Shown piece after piece: positions 9,265-14,911 of a DNA stretch of 14,911 nucleotides. Every line of letters starts with the position of its first letter. Position 1 is the first letter of the stretch. Below the pieces are notes generated by a model that worked only from the letters and a program-made list of their open reading frames with translations, was not told where the DNA came from and searched no databases. The position numbers and the translations under genes were made by a program. This DNA is from Candidatus Coatesbacteria bacterium RBG_13_66_14 (GTDB taxonomy: Bacteria; RBG-13-66-14), in assembly GCA_001774505.1 (NCBI GenBank), contig MFAF01000100.1, forward strand, positions 16,307 to 31,217, read 5' to 3'.

Positions 9265-9327
9265 GGCTCCCCTCACGTGCGCGAATCGGCGTTCGAACCG
9301 TCGGGAAAGCTCGTCAAAGGTTGAGGC

Positions 9328-10302
9328 ATGTCCACACGGGTGATGGTCGTTGACGATGATCCCGACATCCGCTCGATCGTCAAGACCGTGTTCGAGGGCG
9401 ACAACTACACGGTTCGGACCTGCCCCTCGGGCGAGGATGCCTTGGAGCAGGTCAAGGTCTTCAACCCGGAGCTCATCGTCCTGGACGTGATGATGCCGGG
9501 GATGGACGGCTACCAGGTGTGCTCCGAGCTGAAGAAGGACTTCGAGACCGCCCACATCCCGGTGATACTCCTGACGGCCAAGCAGGACATCATAGACCTC
9601 GAGCGGGGCGTCGAGCACTCCATAGACGACTACATCGCCAAGCCCTTTTCCCAGCGGGAGCTCCTGGCCCGGGCGAAGATGGTCCTGTCACGCACGCGCT
9701 ACCAGCTAGGCTGCAACCCGCTGACGGGCCTGCCGGGGAATCTGGAGATTGAGCACCGGCTCAAGGAGGTCATCCACTCCGGCAAGCCCTACTCCCTCTT
9801 CTACGCCGACATAGACCGGTTCAAAAGCTTCAACGACTACTACGGCTACGCCCGCGGCGATTCCGTCATCCGCCTCCTCACGCACTGCCTCGTCCAGGCC
9901 ACCCGGGTGCTGGGCAAGCCGAAGGACTTCGTCGGCCACATCGGCGGCGACGACTTCATGATGCTCTGCTACCACCAGGACGCCGAGAAGCTGGCGAACC
10001 GGGTCATCGAGCTCTTCGGCGAAGGCGTGAGGGACTACTTCGACGAGGCCGACCTCAAGCGGGATTACTACGAGATAAAGGACCGCACCGGCTGCCTGCG
10101 GCGCCATCCCGCCACGCTCACCCTGACCGTCGTGCTGGTGTCGAGCGAGAAACGGCGGTTCGCCACCACCGCCGAGATCGCCGACGTCGTCACCGAGTTG
10201 AAAAAGTTCGGCAAGGGGAAACCGGGCAACATCGTTGTCCACGAGCGCCGGGGAACCACGGAGGGCGGCGCCGCGGACAGGAAGGGGGACTGCAAGGAGT
10301 GA
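9328..10302 (+). CDS. Response regulator with GGDEF domain (REC-GGDEF)
   Basis: 324 aa; AAAGG (9316-9320) lies 7 nt before ATG. Residues 1-125 are a receiver domain: acidic pocket DDD (9-11), phospho-acceptor D53 in LIVLDVMMPGMDGY, then LLTAK and the conserved Lys in IAKPFS. A linker NPLTGLPGN introduces a GGDEF domain with DIDRFKSFNDYYGYARGD and signature GGDDF (206-210). GGDEF domains make c-di-GMP. The D for E change at the fourth signature position is common in the NPLTGLPGN-type subgroup, and activity cannot be judged by eye. The place of the inhibitory RxxD site, five residues upstream, reads K197-P-K-D200, so product inhibition may be lost or weakened. The C-terminus is low-complexity. 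It is probably a phospho-controlled diguanylate cyclase or c-di-GMP-related regulator. Confidence 0.9.
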   Translation: MSTRVMVVDDDPDIRSIVKTVFEGDNYTVRTCPSGEDALEQVKVFNPELIVLDVMMPGMDGYQVCSELKKDFETAHIPVILLTAKQDIIDLERGVEHSIDDYIAKPFSQRELLARAKMVLSRTRYQLGCNPLTGLPGNLEIEHRLKEVIHSGKPYSLFYADIDRFKSFNDYYGYARGDSVIRLLTHCLVQATRVLGKPKDFVGHIGGDDFMMLCYHQDAEKLANRVIELFGEGVRDYFDEADLKRDYYEIKDRTGCLRRHPATLTLTVVLVSSEKRRFATTAEIADVVTELKKFGKGKPGNIVVHERRGTTEGGAADRKGDCKE

Positions 10303-10374
10303 TCACGGGCAACCGGGCAGCCGTGGTCGAGGGGGCCAAGACGGGAAAACCCGAATCTCATCCCATCGAAGGGG

Positions 10375-10408
10375 TTGCGAGGGAACGGGCGAAGGTGTAT
10401 TATACACC
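10375..10408 (+). promoter_or_regulatory. Promoter candidate with palindrome over the -10
   Basis: TTGCGA (10375-10380) and TATTAT (10398-10403) are 17 bp apart. A perfect 15-bp palindrome GGTGTAT-T-ATACACC (10394-10408) covers the -10 box and is likely an operator. It sits 73 nt after the REC-GGDEF stop and reads toward the CheY-like genes through repeat copy F, giving a leader of roughly 190 nt. Confidence 0.5.
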
Positions 10409-10457
10409 GGTACGGTAGGAATTTAACCGGTTCCACTCTACGGGGCTCAAACAATAG

Positions 10458-10581
10458 ACTAGGGGTTTCGCCAGAGGCGTAGCTCGGTTCGCCATGTAGG
10501 GGCGACCCGTAGGACGAGTCCTCTGCGGTCGCCCGCGGGCGCGGGACTTCAGCCCCGCCCCTACGCTCGGTTAAACCCCAT
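10458..10581. repeat. Intergenic repeat copy F containing a nested element
   Basis: The left end CTAGGGGTTTCGCC and the right end CGCTCGGTTAAACCCCA are inverted and belong to the same family. The left filling (10467-10492) is the exact inverse of part of copy E. The 69-bp GTAGGGGCG element occupies 10496-10564. With the promoter at 10375, this accounts for most of the 300-nt gap between the REC-GGDEF and first CheY-like genes. I see no gene there. Confidence 0.8.
10496..10564 (+). mobile_element. 69-bp nested element with GTAGGGGCG terminal inverted repeats (copy 2)
   Basis: Terminal repeats GTAGGGGCG (10496-10504) and CGCCCCTAC (10556-10564). Inside is a second perfect stem GGGCGACC/GGTCGCCC enclosing AGGACGAGTCCT. 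It is near-identical to the reverse complement of 6669-6735, differing at a few bases plus a 2-nt length change near the 3' side. It is non-coding and MITE/REP-like. Confidence 0.65.
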
Positions 10582-10602
10582 ATTAAAGGCGGGTCAGGAT
10601 CC

Positions 10603-10995
10603 ATGCCGAAGGTTTTAATCGTGGACGACGAAAGGCACATCGTCGAAACTCTAACCCTGGCTTTCGAGAAGCGGGGTTACCAGGTCGTGGGCTCGTCCGA
10701 CGCGACACAGTGCGTCCCCCTCGCCGACCGGGAAAAACCCGACGTCATAATCCTCGACGTCATGATGCCCGGGATGGACGGCTACGAGGTGTTCAACCGC
10801 CTGGGCGAAGACGACCGGTCGTCGCGGATCCCGGTGGTCGTCCTCACCGCGAAGCCCGACGAGATATACCGGCGCATCAGCGAGGGGATAGGAGCCAAGC
10901 TGCATCTGACCAAGCCCTTCAAGCCGTACGCGGTCGTCGAGCAGGTGGAGCGCATGCTGGACGAGCTCAGGAGCGTTCCGACGGCGCAGCCTTGA
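10603..10995 (+). CDS. Stand-alone CheY-like response regulator 1
   Basis: 130 aa, a single receiver domain with no output domain. Acidic pocket D8-D9-E10, phospho-acceptor D52 in VIILDVMMPGMDGY, T82 in VVLTAK, and K104 in HLTKPF are all present, so it should be phosphorylatable. AGGA (10596-10599) sits close to ATG 10603; AAAGGCGGG further upstream may also contribute. It aligns without gaps to the regulator encoded at 11049, sharing DDERHI, YxRIS, IG and LHLTKPF, so the two are recent-looking paralogues. No histidine kinase lies in the window. Single-domain regulators act by binding a partner protein or as phosphate relays. Downstream membrane redox genes on the same strand are candidate targets. 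Confidence 0.92.
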   Translation: MPKVLIVDDERHIVETLTLAFEKRGYQVVGSSDATQCVPLADREKPDVIILDVMMPGMDGYEVFNRLGEDDRSSRIPVVVLTAKPDEIYRRISEGIGAKLHLTKPFKPYAVVEQVERMLDELRSVPTAQP

Positions 10996-11048
10996 CCCGC
11001 GCGGCGGGCGCGGACTTGGTGGCGTGACGGGATTCACCAGGAGACCCC

Positions 11049-11438
11049 ATGGCCCGGATAATGATCGTGGACGACGAGCGGCACATCATCGAGACGCTGG
11101 GGCTCGCCTTCAAGAGCCGCGGCCATGAGACGATTTCCCTCTCCGACCCCGCCACCGTTCTCTCCGCGGCGATGAGGGAGCGGCCCGACGTCATCATCCT
11201 GGACCTCCTCATGCCGGGATTGGACGGCTACAAGCTGTACCACGACCTGATGGCCGACGAGCTTCTGGCATCAACCCCCGTCGCCATAATCACGGGCCAC
11301 TCGGGGCCGCTCTATAAAAGAATCAGCCGAGAGATAGGCATCGCGCTGCACCTGACCAAGCCCTTCAACCCCCTCGAAGTAGTCAAACGCATCGAGAAGC
11401 TGATAGCTCCGGGTTCCGGGAGTGCCCGGGCGGATTAA
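11049..11438 (+). CDS. Stand-alone CheY-like response regulator 2
   Basis: 129 aa receiver-only protein; AGGAG (11039-11043) lies 5 nt before ATG. D8-D9-E10, D52 (VIILDLLMPGLDGY), T82 (AIITGH) and K104 (LHLTKPF) are at the same numbers as in the preceding regulator with no gaps. It differs in having GHSGPLYKRI in place of AKPDEIYRRI after beta-4, the face that usually contacts partners, so the two probably talk to different proteins or kinases. It lies 53 nt after regulator 1 and 21 nt before the 591-aa membrane protein gene, with no terminator between, which suggests co-transcription with the membrane redox genes. The specific input signal is unknown. Confidence 0.92.
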   Translation: MARIMIVDDERHIIETLGLAFKSRGHETISLSDPATVLSAAMRERPDVIILDLLMPGLDGYKLYHDLMADELLASTPVAIITGHSGPLYKRISREIGIALHLTKPFNPLEVVKRIEKLIAPGSGSARAD

Positions 11439-11459
11439 ACAACCTGTGTTGGAGCTTTC

Positions 11460-13235
11460 TTGGCCCACGAGATTGTCGGCATCCTGAGCCTTCTCGTCTT
11501 CGTCTTCACCGTCCTGGGTCCGCTTATCATGGTGGGCGGGCGACGGTTGATTCCGCTTCCGCTTCAGTCGCTGCTCGTAGTCGGGGCGCTGGTAAACATC
11601 GTCATGACCGTCGTGGCGATCTGGCTGGACGGCGGGTCGCTCAGCGAGATGCTCTCTCTGGGCTCGGCGGTGGGGTCCAACGTCATCCTCCTGCCCATCA
11701 TGGCCATGGCCGGCGGTTTCCTGGTCGCCGGCGCTCTTGAAGGCTCGGGTGGCTTCGCCGCGCTGCGCGTCGTCATCAACAAGATGCGCGGCACCCCCCT
11801 GGGCATGGCGGGCACCCTGGTCTTCATCGCCCAGTTTTCCACCATCTTCGCCATGCCCTGCGGGCGGATCGCGGCGGCGGCGCTCCTGCCCGTCATCATC
11901 ACCCTCGGCCCCGAGGGCGTGCGGCTGATCAATAAAAAACAGATGGTGGTCCTGGTCACGGCGCTGGCGGTCAACGCCGCGGCCAGTTGCGGGCCCAGCC
12001 AGATCGGCGGCATCGGGCAGATCGGCGAGGGCTTCCTCCAGCAGCTTGGGTTCCTGACCAGCTCCCAGGAATTCGGTATCATGATCGGCACCGCCTTCAC
12101 CGCGCTCTTCATCAGCCTCTTCGTCACCCGCTTCGACCTGGACGAGAAGATCCGGCTCACCGAGGGCCGGCAGCTCGCGGTGAGTTCGGTCGGGGCCGCC
12201 GCTTCCACCGACACGGCCCTGGCCGAGAAGCACGACGAGGAGGTCATCGCCAGGAAGTTCAAGGCGCCACTCGTCGGCTACATCTCCCTGATCATCTTCC
12301 TGGTGGCGCTCGTCGGGGCGGTCTTCGGCCTCTTCGGCAAAACCCCGATCACCACGACCCTCCTGGTGGCCACGGTCGTCATCATGCTCATCGCGCGGCT
12401 CTCCATCCGGCAGGTCATCTCCGGGATCATCCTCCACCCCATCACCGCCCTGGTGGCCGGTTTTCTTATGGCCGGGTCGCTGGCGGTCTCGGGGGGATTC
12501 AAGTCGTTGAGCCAGGTGCTCGTCTGGCTGTCGGAGTTCAAGGTGGCCGGGGTCGGCCTGGGCGTGGCTGGCATGATCGCCCTCTTCGTCCAGCTCGAGA
12601 CCATCATGCCCATGCCCTGCGGCCGGATTCTGGCGGCCGCGCTCCTGCCCATCGTCGTGGCCATGGGGCCGGCCACCGGCTGGATGCCCAACGCCTCGGG
12701 TCTTCTCACGTACAACCAGTTGGCCATCGTGCTGGCCGCCTTCATCGTGAACGCTGCGGCGAGCTGCGGCCCCAGCCCCATCGGCGGCATCGGCACCATC
12801 TCCGAGGGGATGGTGCGCTCCGATATAGGATACCTGCGCAACGCCCAGAGCTACGGCATCATGGCGGCCATGACCCCCCTGGCGGCGCTGGTGATGCGCT
12901 TCCTGGTGCTCACCCACAACCCTTTCCGCCTGGAGAACCTGCTCATCTTTTTCGGCCTGCTCTTCGGCCTGTTCGTGTTCAACCTGGGGATGATCAAGCT
13001 CGTCAATCCCGCCACGTTCAAGAAGCGGCGCACGCCGACCCAGGAAAAGGAGAAGAGCCTGGCCACCTGGGTCGCGTTCCTCCTGGGCGGCGTCTTCTCC
13101 GGCATGGTCATCACTTTCACCCTGTTCTGGCCCGACCAGGCCTCGGGCTTCGCCAGCTCCGGACCCCTCCTGGTTTACCTTCTGCAGGGGGCCGTCGGGG
13201 GGGCCATCGCCGGAGCCCTGCTCCTTTTAACCTAG
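11460..13235 (+). CDS. Two-fold repeated polytopic membrane protein with four symmetric Cys
   Basis: 591 aa from TTG 11460; GGAG (11451-11454) is 5 nt upstream. It is strongly hydrophobic, roughly 12-14 helices, with no soluble domain. Two halves share clear sequence: GGFLVAGALEGSGGF with AGFLMAGSLAVSGGF; MPCGRIAAAALLP with MPCGRILAAALLP; and VNAAASCGPSQIGGIGQIGEG with VNAAASCGPSPIGGIGTISEG. The only four Cys of the protein are C134, C177, C387 and C436, all in these repeats. The GPSxIGGIG stretches look like the re-entrant loops of elevator-type secondary transporters, so an ion or solute carrier is one reading. Symmetric Cys and the Fe-S/FMN genes downstream allow another, a metal- or Fe-S-binding electron-transfer subunit. 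A C-terminal pair of helices (about 535-591) is copied in the next small gene. Family not recognised. Confidence 0.8.
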   Translation: MAHEIVGILSLLVFVFTVLGPLIMVGGRRLIPLPLQSLLVVGALVNIVMTVVAIWLDGGSLSEMLSLGSAVGSNVILLPIMAMAGGFLVAGALEGSGGFAALRVVINKMRGTPLGMAGTLVFIAQFSTIFAMPCGRIAAAALLPVIITLGPEGVRLINKKQMVVLVTALAVNAAASCGPSQIGGIGQIGEGFLQQLGFLTSSQEFGIMIGTAFTALFISLFVTRFDLDEKIRLTEGRQLAVSSVGAAASTDTALAEKHDEEVIARKFKAPLVGYISLIIFLVALVGAVFGLFGKTPITTTLLVATVVIMLIARLSIRQVISGIILHPITALVAGFLMAGSLAVSGGFKSLSQVLVWLSEFKVAGVGLGVAGMIALFVQLETIMPMPCGRILAAALLPIVVAMGPATGWMPNASGLLTYNQLAIVLAAFIVNAAASCGPSPIGGIGTISEGMVRSDIGYLRNAQSYGIMAAMTPLAALVMRFLVLTHNPFRLENLLIFFGLLFGLFVFNLGMIKLVNPATFKKRRTPTQEKEKSLATWVAFLLGGVFSGMVITFTLFWPDQASGFASSGPLLVYLLQGAVGGAIAGALLLLT

Positions 13236-13261
13236 GGAGAACGCTGGAACCCGGCTCGGTA

Positions 13262-13402
13262 TTGACCTGGATCGCCTTTCTGATTGGCGGCGCCCTTTCC
13301 GGGGCGGTGATAGCCTACGCCATGGACTTCCGGACGCGAAAGGGCCTTCTGCAGGGGGCCCTGGGAGGGATCATCGCGGCGATTCTGTACATGATAACCT
13401 GA
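13262..13402 (+). CDS. 46-aa two-helix protein copying the end of the preceding gene
   Basis: A short frame with TTG 13262 as the nearest usable start. CTG 13244, 4 nt after AGGGAG (13234-13239), is an alternative giving 52 aa. The product is two hydrophobic helices: TWIAFLIGGALSGAVIAYAM, a short basic link FRTRK, then GLLQGALGGIIAAILYMIT. The last helices of the 591-aa protein read TWVAFLLGGVFSGMVIT and LLQGAVGGAIAGALLLLT, so the similarity is strong along the whole length and conserved as protein. It lies in the -1 frame relative to the upstream gene, which ends only 26 nt earlier, so a frameshift fusion is conceivable, but no standard slippery heptamer is seen. Probably an accessory subunit or a duplicated packing module; function unknown. 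Confidence 0.6.
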   Translation: MTWIAFLIGGALSGAVIAYAMDFRTRKGLLQGALGGIIAAILYMIT

Positions 13403-13471
13403 CACCAGCGAAATGCCCGCCCACGGAAGGCGCGACAGCACGTGCTTGACGTAACGAGCGAGAATCAGTAA

Positions 13472-14116
13472 ATGGCGAAGAACGATAACAAAGACGAGCG
13501 GATAGTTTACGGCCCGCCGCGCGACGAGATCGAGGTCTTGCCAGGCGTCCGGCGCTACCAGTTCATCTCCAAGTCCCAGCACCGGATGCTCACCAAGAAC
13601 CTCAACCGCATCGCCATGGTCATCATCGCCCTCAGCCTGGCCTTTGTAATTTTCAAGGCCATTTTCTCCGGCACCGGCTACTCGGTTTACTGCCTGGAGG
13701 ATCGCAGCTGCATGCGCGTTCTTTCCCAGCCCGAGGGACAGAATTGCCCCGAGTACATCTACCCCGTGGAGATGGTCGTCGCGTCGAGGACGGCCGACTA
13801 CGACCGTTTCATCCGCCAGGGCGGGCTGCGCTGCACCCAGTGCGGCAACTGCACCAAATGGTGTATCCTGGACATAAACATCCCCGAGCTGGCGGCCCGG
13901 ATGCAGGAGTTGACGCTGGAGGCCCTGGCCGAGGGCAAGGTTGACGCCGGGCTCGTCCTCGAAGAGGGCTTCGTGGACCCGCAGAGCCGGGAACCTTTGA
14001 CCGAGGCGGCCGCCCTCGCCCGCTACTCGAAACCGGGCTACGAGAAGGTGCTCAAGCTCTACCGCGAGATGCAGGGCATCATCCGGGAGAGGGAGGTGAA
14101 CATTGCCGTCCGCTAG
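13472..14116 (+). CDS. One-helix membrane [4Fe-4S] protein (HdrC-like)
   Basis: 214 aa from ATG 13472 (Shine-Dalgarno weak). A charged N-terminus (1-46, net basic near 27-46) precedes one membrane helix (47-65). Next come three Cys at 74, 80 and 92, then a complete CxxCxxCxxxC motif, C121, C124, C127 and C131, in RCTQCGNCTKWC, resembling HdrC-type ferredoxin segments that bind a [4Fe-4S] cluster. The usual Pro after the last Cys is Ile here, and no second cluster motif follows. The rest (140-214) is helical. By the positive-inside rule the N-terminus is cytoplasmic and the cluster domain would be outside, but that is uncertain. It overlaps the FMN protein gene by 14 nt, so it likely passes electrons to or from it. 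Confidence 0.82.
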   Translation: MAKNDNKDERIVYGPPRDEIEVLPGVRRYQFISKSQHRMLTKNLNRIAMVIIALSLAFVIFKAIFSGTGYSVYCLEDRSCMRVLSQPEGQNCPEYIYPVEMVVASRTADYDRFIRQGGLRCTQCGNCTKWCILDINIPELAARMQELTLEALAEGKVDAGLVLEEGFVDPQSREPLTEAAALARYSKPGYEKVLKLYREMQGIIREREVNIAVR

Positions 14117-14911
14117 GGCGACCACGGCCGGGGAAGCGCCCGGGAGGGGGAAGGCGCTGGTGGCTAAGCTCATGCCGAGCCGCCCGTGGCGCATCGCCCT
14201 CGCCACCACCCTCATCGCGGTCTTTTTCCCCGCCTCCCGCCTGATCCTTCTGCTGATTCTCGGCGCGAGCTTCCTCATCGTCGGGCCGGCCGCCCGCTGG
14301 GCGAAGAGGAACCGTCTCGTCCTGGTACTTCTAATCCTGGGGGTCCCGACGCTCTTCATGGGCGCGGGCTACGTTTTGGAGGACGCCAAACGGATTGATT
14401 TCGACGCCCTCCAGCCCGGCACATATACCGGCCACGGGGTGGGGAAGAACACCATCGAGCCCCTCGAGGTCACGGCGGTGGTGGGCGAGGACGGCTCGCT
14501 CGCGCTTTCCGTCACCGCGCAGTCGGAGAGCCGGGGGCGTCCCGAGGTGGACCGGGCCCTGGCCGAGGTTCCCGCCGTCATCGCGTTGTCGAGAAGCCTC
14601 GAGGTGGACGCCGTCTCCGGGGCCACCTTCACCACCGACGGCATCGTCGCGGCCAGCCGGGAGGCGCTCACCGGGGCCGGCGGCGCCGACAAGCAGCCCT
14701 GGCCCATCCTGGCGCTGCGGTGGCTCACCGTGGCCGAGCCCTCACGCGAGACCCTTTTCCAACTGTGCATCATCTACGGCATCATCTTCCTGCTGGACTT
14801 CATGATATCCGGCGTCATGGTCCGCAACACCGGCGAGAGCCTGAACTGCTACAACTGCCAGGCCTGCGTCGGCGTGTGCCCCGTGGGGCGGGTGGAGGAC
14901 GACGTGCCGCT
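14103..14911 (+). CDS. FMN-binding, [4Fe-4S] membrane protein, 3' end missing
   Basis: Open from TTG 14103 to the window edge (269 codons visible). GGGAGGTGA (14091-14099) gives a strong ribosome-binding site, and the gene overlaps the previous stop by 14 nt. Order: basic N-terminus; hydrophobic helices at about 32-42, 47-61 and 72-92; an FMN-binding domain (about 105-190) with YTGHGVG and SGATFTT (172-178), where a Thr is the usual site of phosphoester-linked FMN in RnfG/NqrC relatives; another helix (217-240); then C249, C252, C255, C259-P, a [4Fe-4S] motif. With the N-terminus inside, three helices place FMN outside and the fourth brings the Fe-S part to the cytoplasm, so electrons could cross the membrane within one chain. 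Resembles NosR/RnfG-type fusions but is not either by eye. Confidence 0.85.
   Translation, partial: MPSARATTAGEAPGRGKALVAKLMPSRPWRIALATTLIAVFFPASRLILLLILGASFLIVGPAARWAKRNRLVLVLLILGVPTLFMGAGYVLEDAKRIDFDALQPGTYTGHGVGKNTIEPLEVTAVVGEDGSLALSVTAQSESRGRPEVDRALAEVPAVIALSRSLEVDAVSGATFTTDGIVAASREALTGAGGADKQPWPILALRWLTVAEPSRETLFQLCIIYGIIFLLDFMISGVMVRNTGESLNCYNCQACVGVCPVGRVEDDVP

Noticed and set aside
10511..10525. GGACGAGTCC string reminiscent of a hammerhead ribozyme stem
   Set aside because: The conserved CUGAnGA and GAAA core elements are not in the right places. It is a palindrome within the nested repeat.
9328..11438. A complete two-component or chemotaxis cluster
   Set aside because: Only receivers and one GGDEF domain are present. 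No histidine kinase, CheA, methyl-accepting protein or flagellar gene lies in the window.
11271..12917. 548-codon open frame on the minus strand
   Set aside because: Low-complexity His/Asp/Gly-rich translation opposite the repeated membrane protein, with no domain sense.
11987..13258. Long + strand frame running into the small two-helix gene
   Set aside because: Only the part after about 13244 reads as a real hydrophobic protein. The upstream part is an Arg/His/Pro-rich shadow of the 591-aa gene.

Overview
The window reads as a GC-rich, didermic (Gram-negative-type) bacterial genome from an uncultured lineage. Evidence is a BamD-like outer-membrane assembly lipoprotein, high-GC codon use, frequent TTG/GTG starts, an AlaRS with a zinc-binding-type Cys insertion, and intergenic space filled with one family of GC-rich palindromic repeats. 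I suspect a candidate-phylum anaerobe (Coatesbacteria-like is only a weak guess). I cannot name the species. All supported genes lie on the + strand; the long minus-strand ORFs are GC-driven shadows.

Layout. (1) Bases 1-3366 hold a tight three-gene run: the 3' part of a TPR/CHAT-type cysteine peptidase, a membrane protein with one CxxCH haem-c site and four helix-associated His (4-nt overlap with the CHAT gene), and a secreted beta-propeller-like protein with a C-terminal 'DGDPxTAW' domain. (2) Bases 3391-6520 hold alaS, with a good extended -10 promoter, and a small four-helix membrane protein overlapping its stop. (3) Bases 6521-9230 hold a TPR protein, a BamD-like lipoprotein with a strong terminator, and nadD, separated by repeats. 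(4) Bases 9236-11438 hold a REC-GGDEF protein and two stand-alone CheY-like regulators that are gapless paralogues of each other. (5) From 11460 to the window end lies a probable membrane redox operon: a 591-aa two-fold repeated membrane protein, a tiny protein copying its last two helices, a one-helix [4Fe-4S] protein, and a protein with membrane helices, a covalent-FMN-type domain, a further helix and a [4Fe-4S] motif, cut by the window edge.

The most interesting region is 11049-14911. The 591-aa protein has only four cysteines, all at equivalent positions of its two halves (MPCGR and AASCGPS, each twice), and is followed by Fe-S and FMN proteins. This suggests a membrane electron-transfer or redox-driven transport complex, conceptually like Rnf/Nqr but built from different-looking proteins, possibly controlled by the two CheY-like proteins. 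That link is inference.

The second theme is the repeat family. Six copies between genes share outer arms built on CAAGGGGTTT/AAACCCCTTG, carry variable GCGAACCGAGC-type filling, and in two cases contain a nested 67-69 bp GTAGGGGCG...CGCCCCTAC element in opposite orientations. Some arms supply stop codons of the adjoining genes, and one is followed by a T-run like a terminator.
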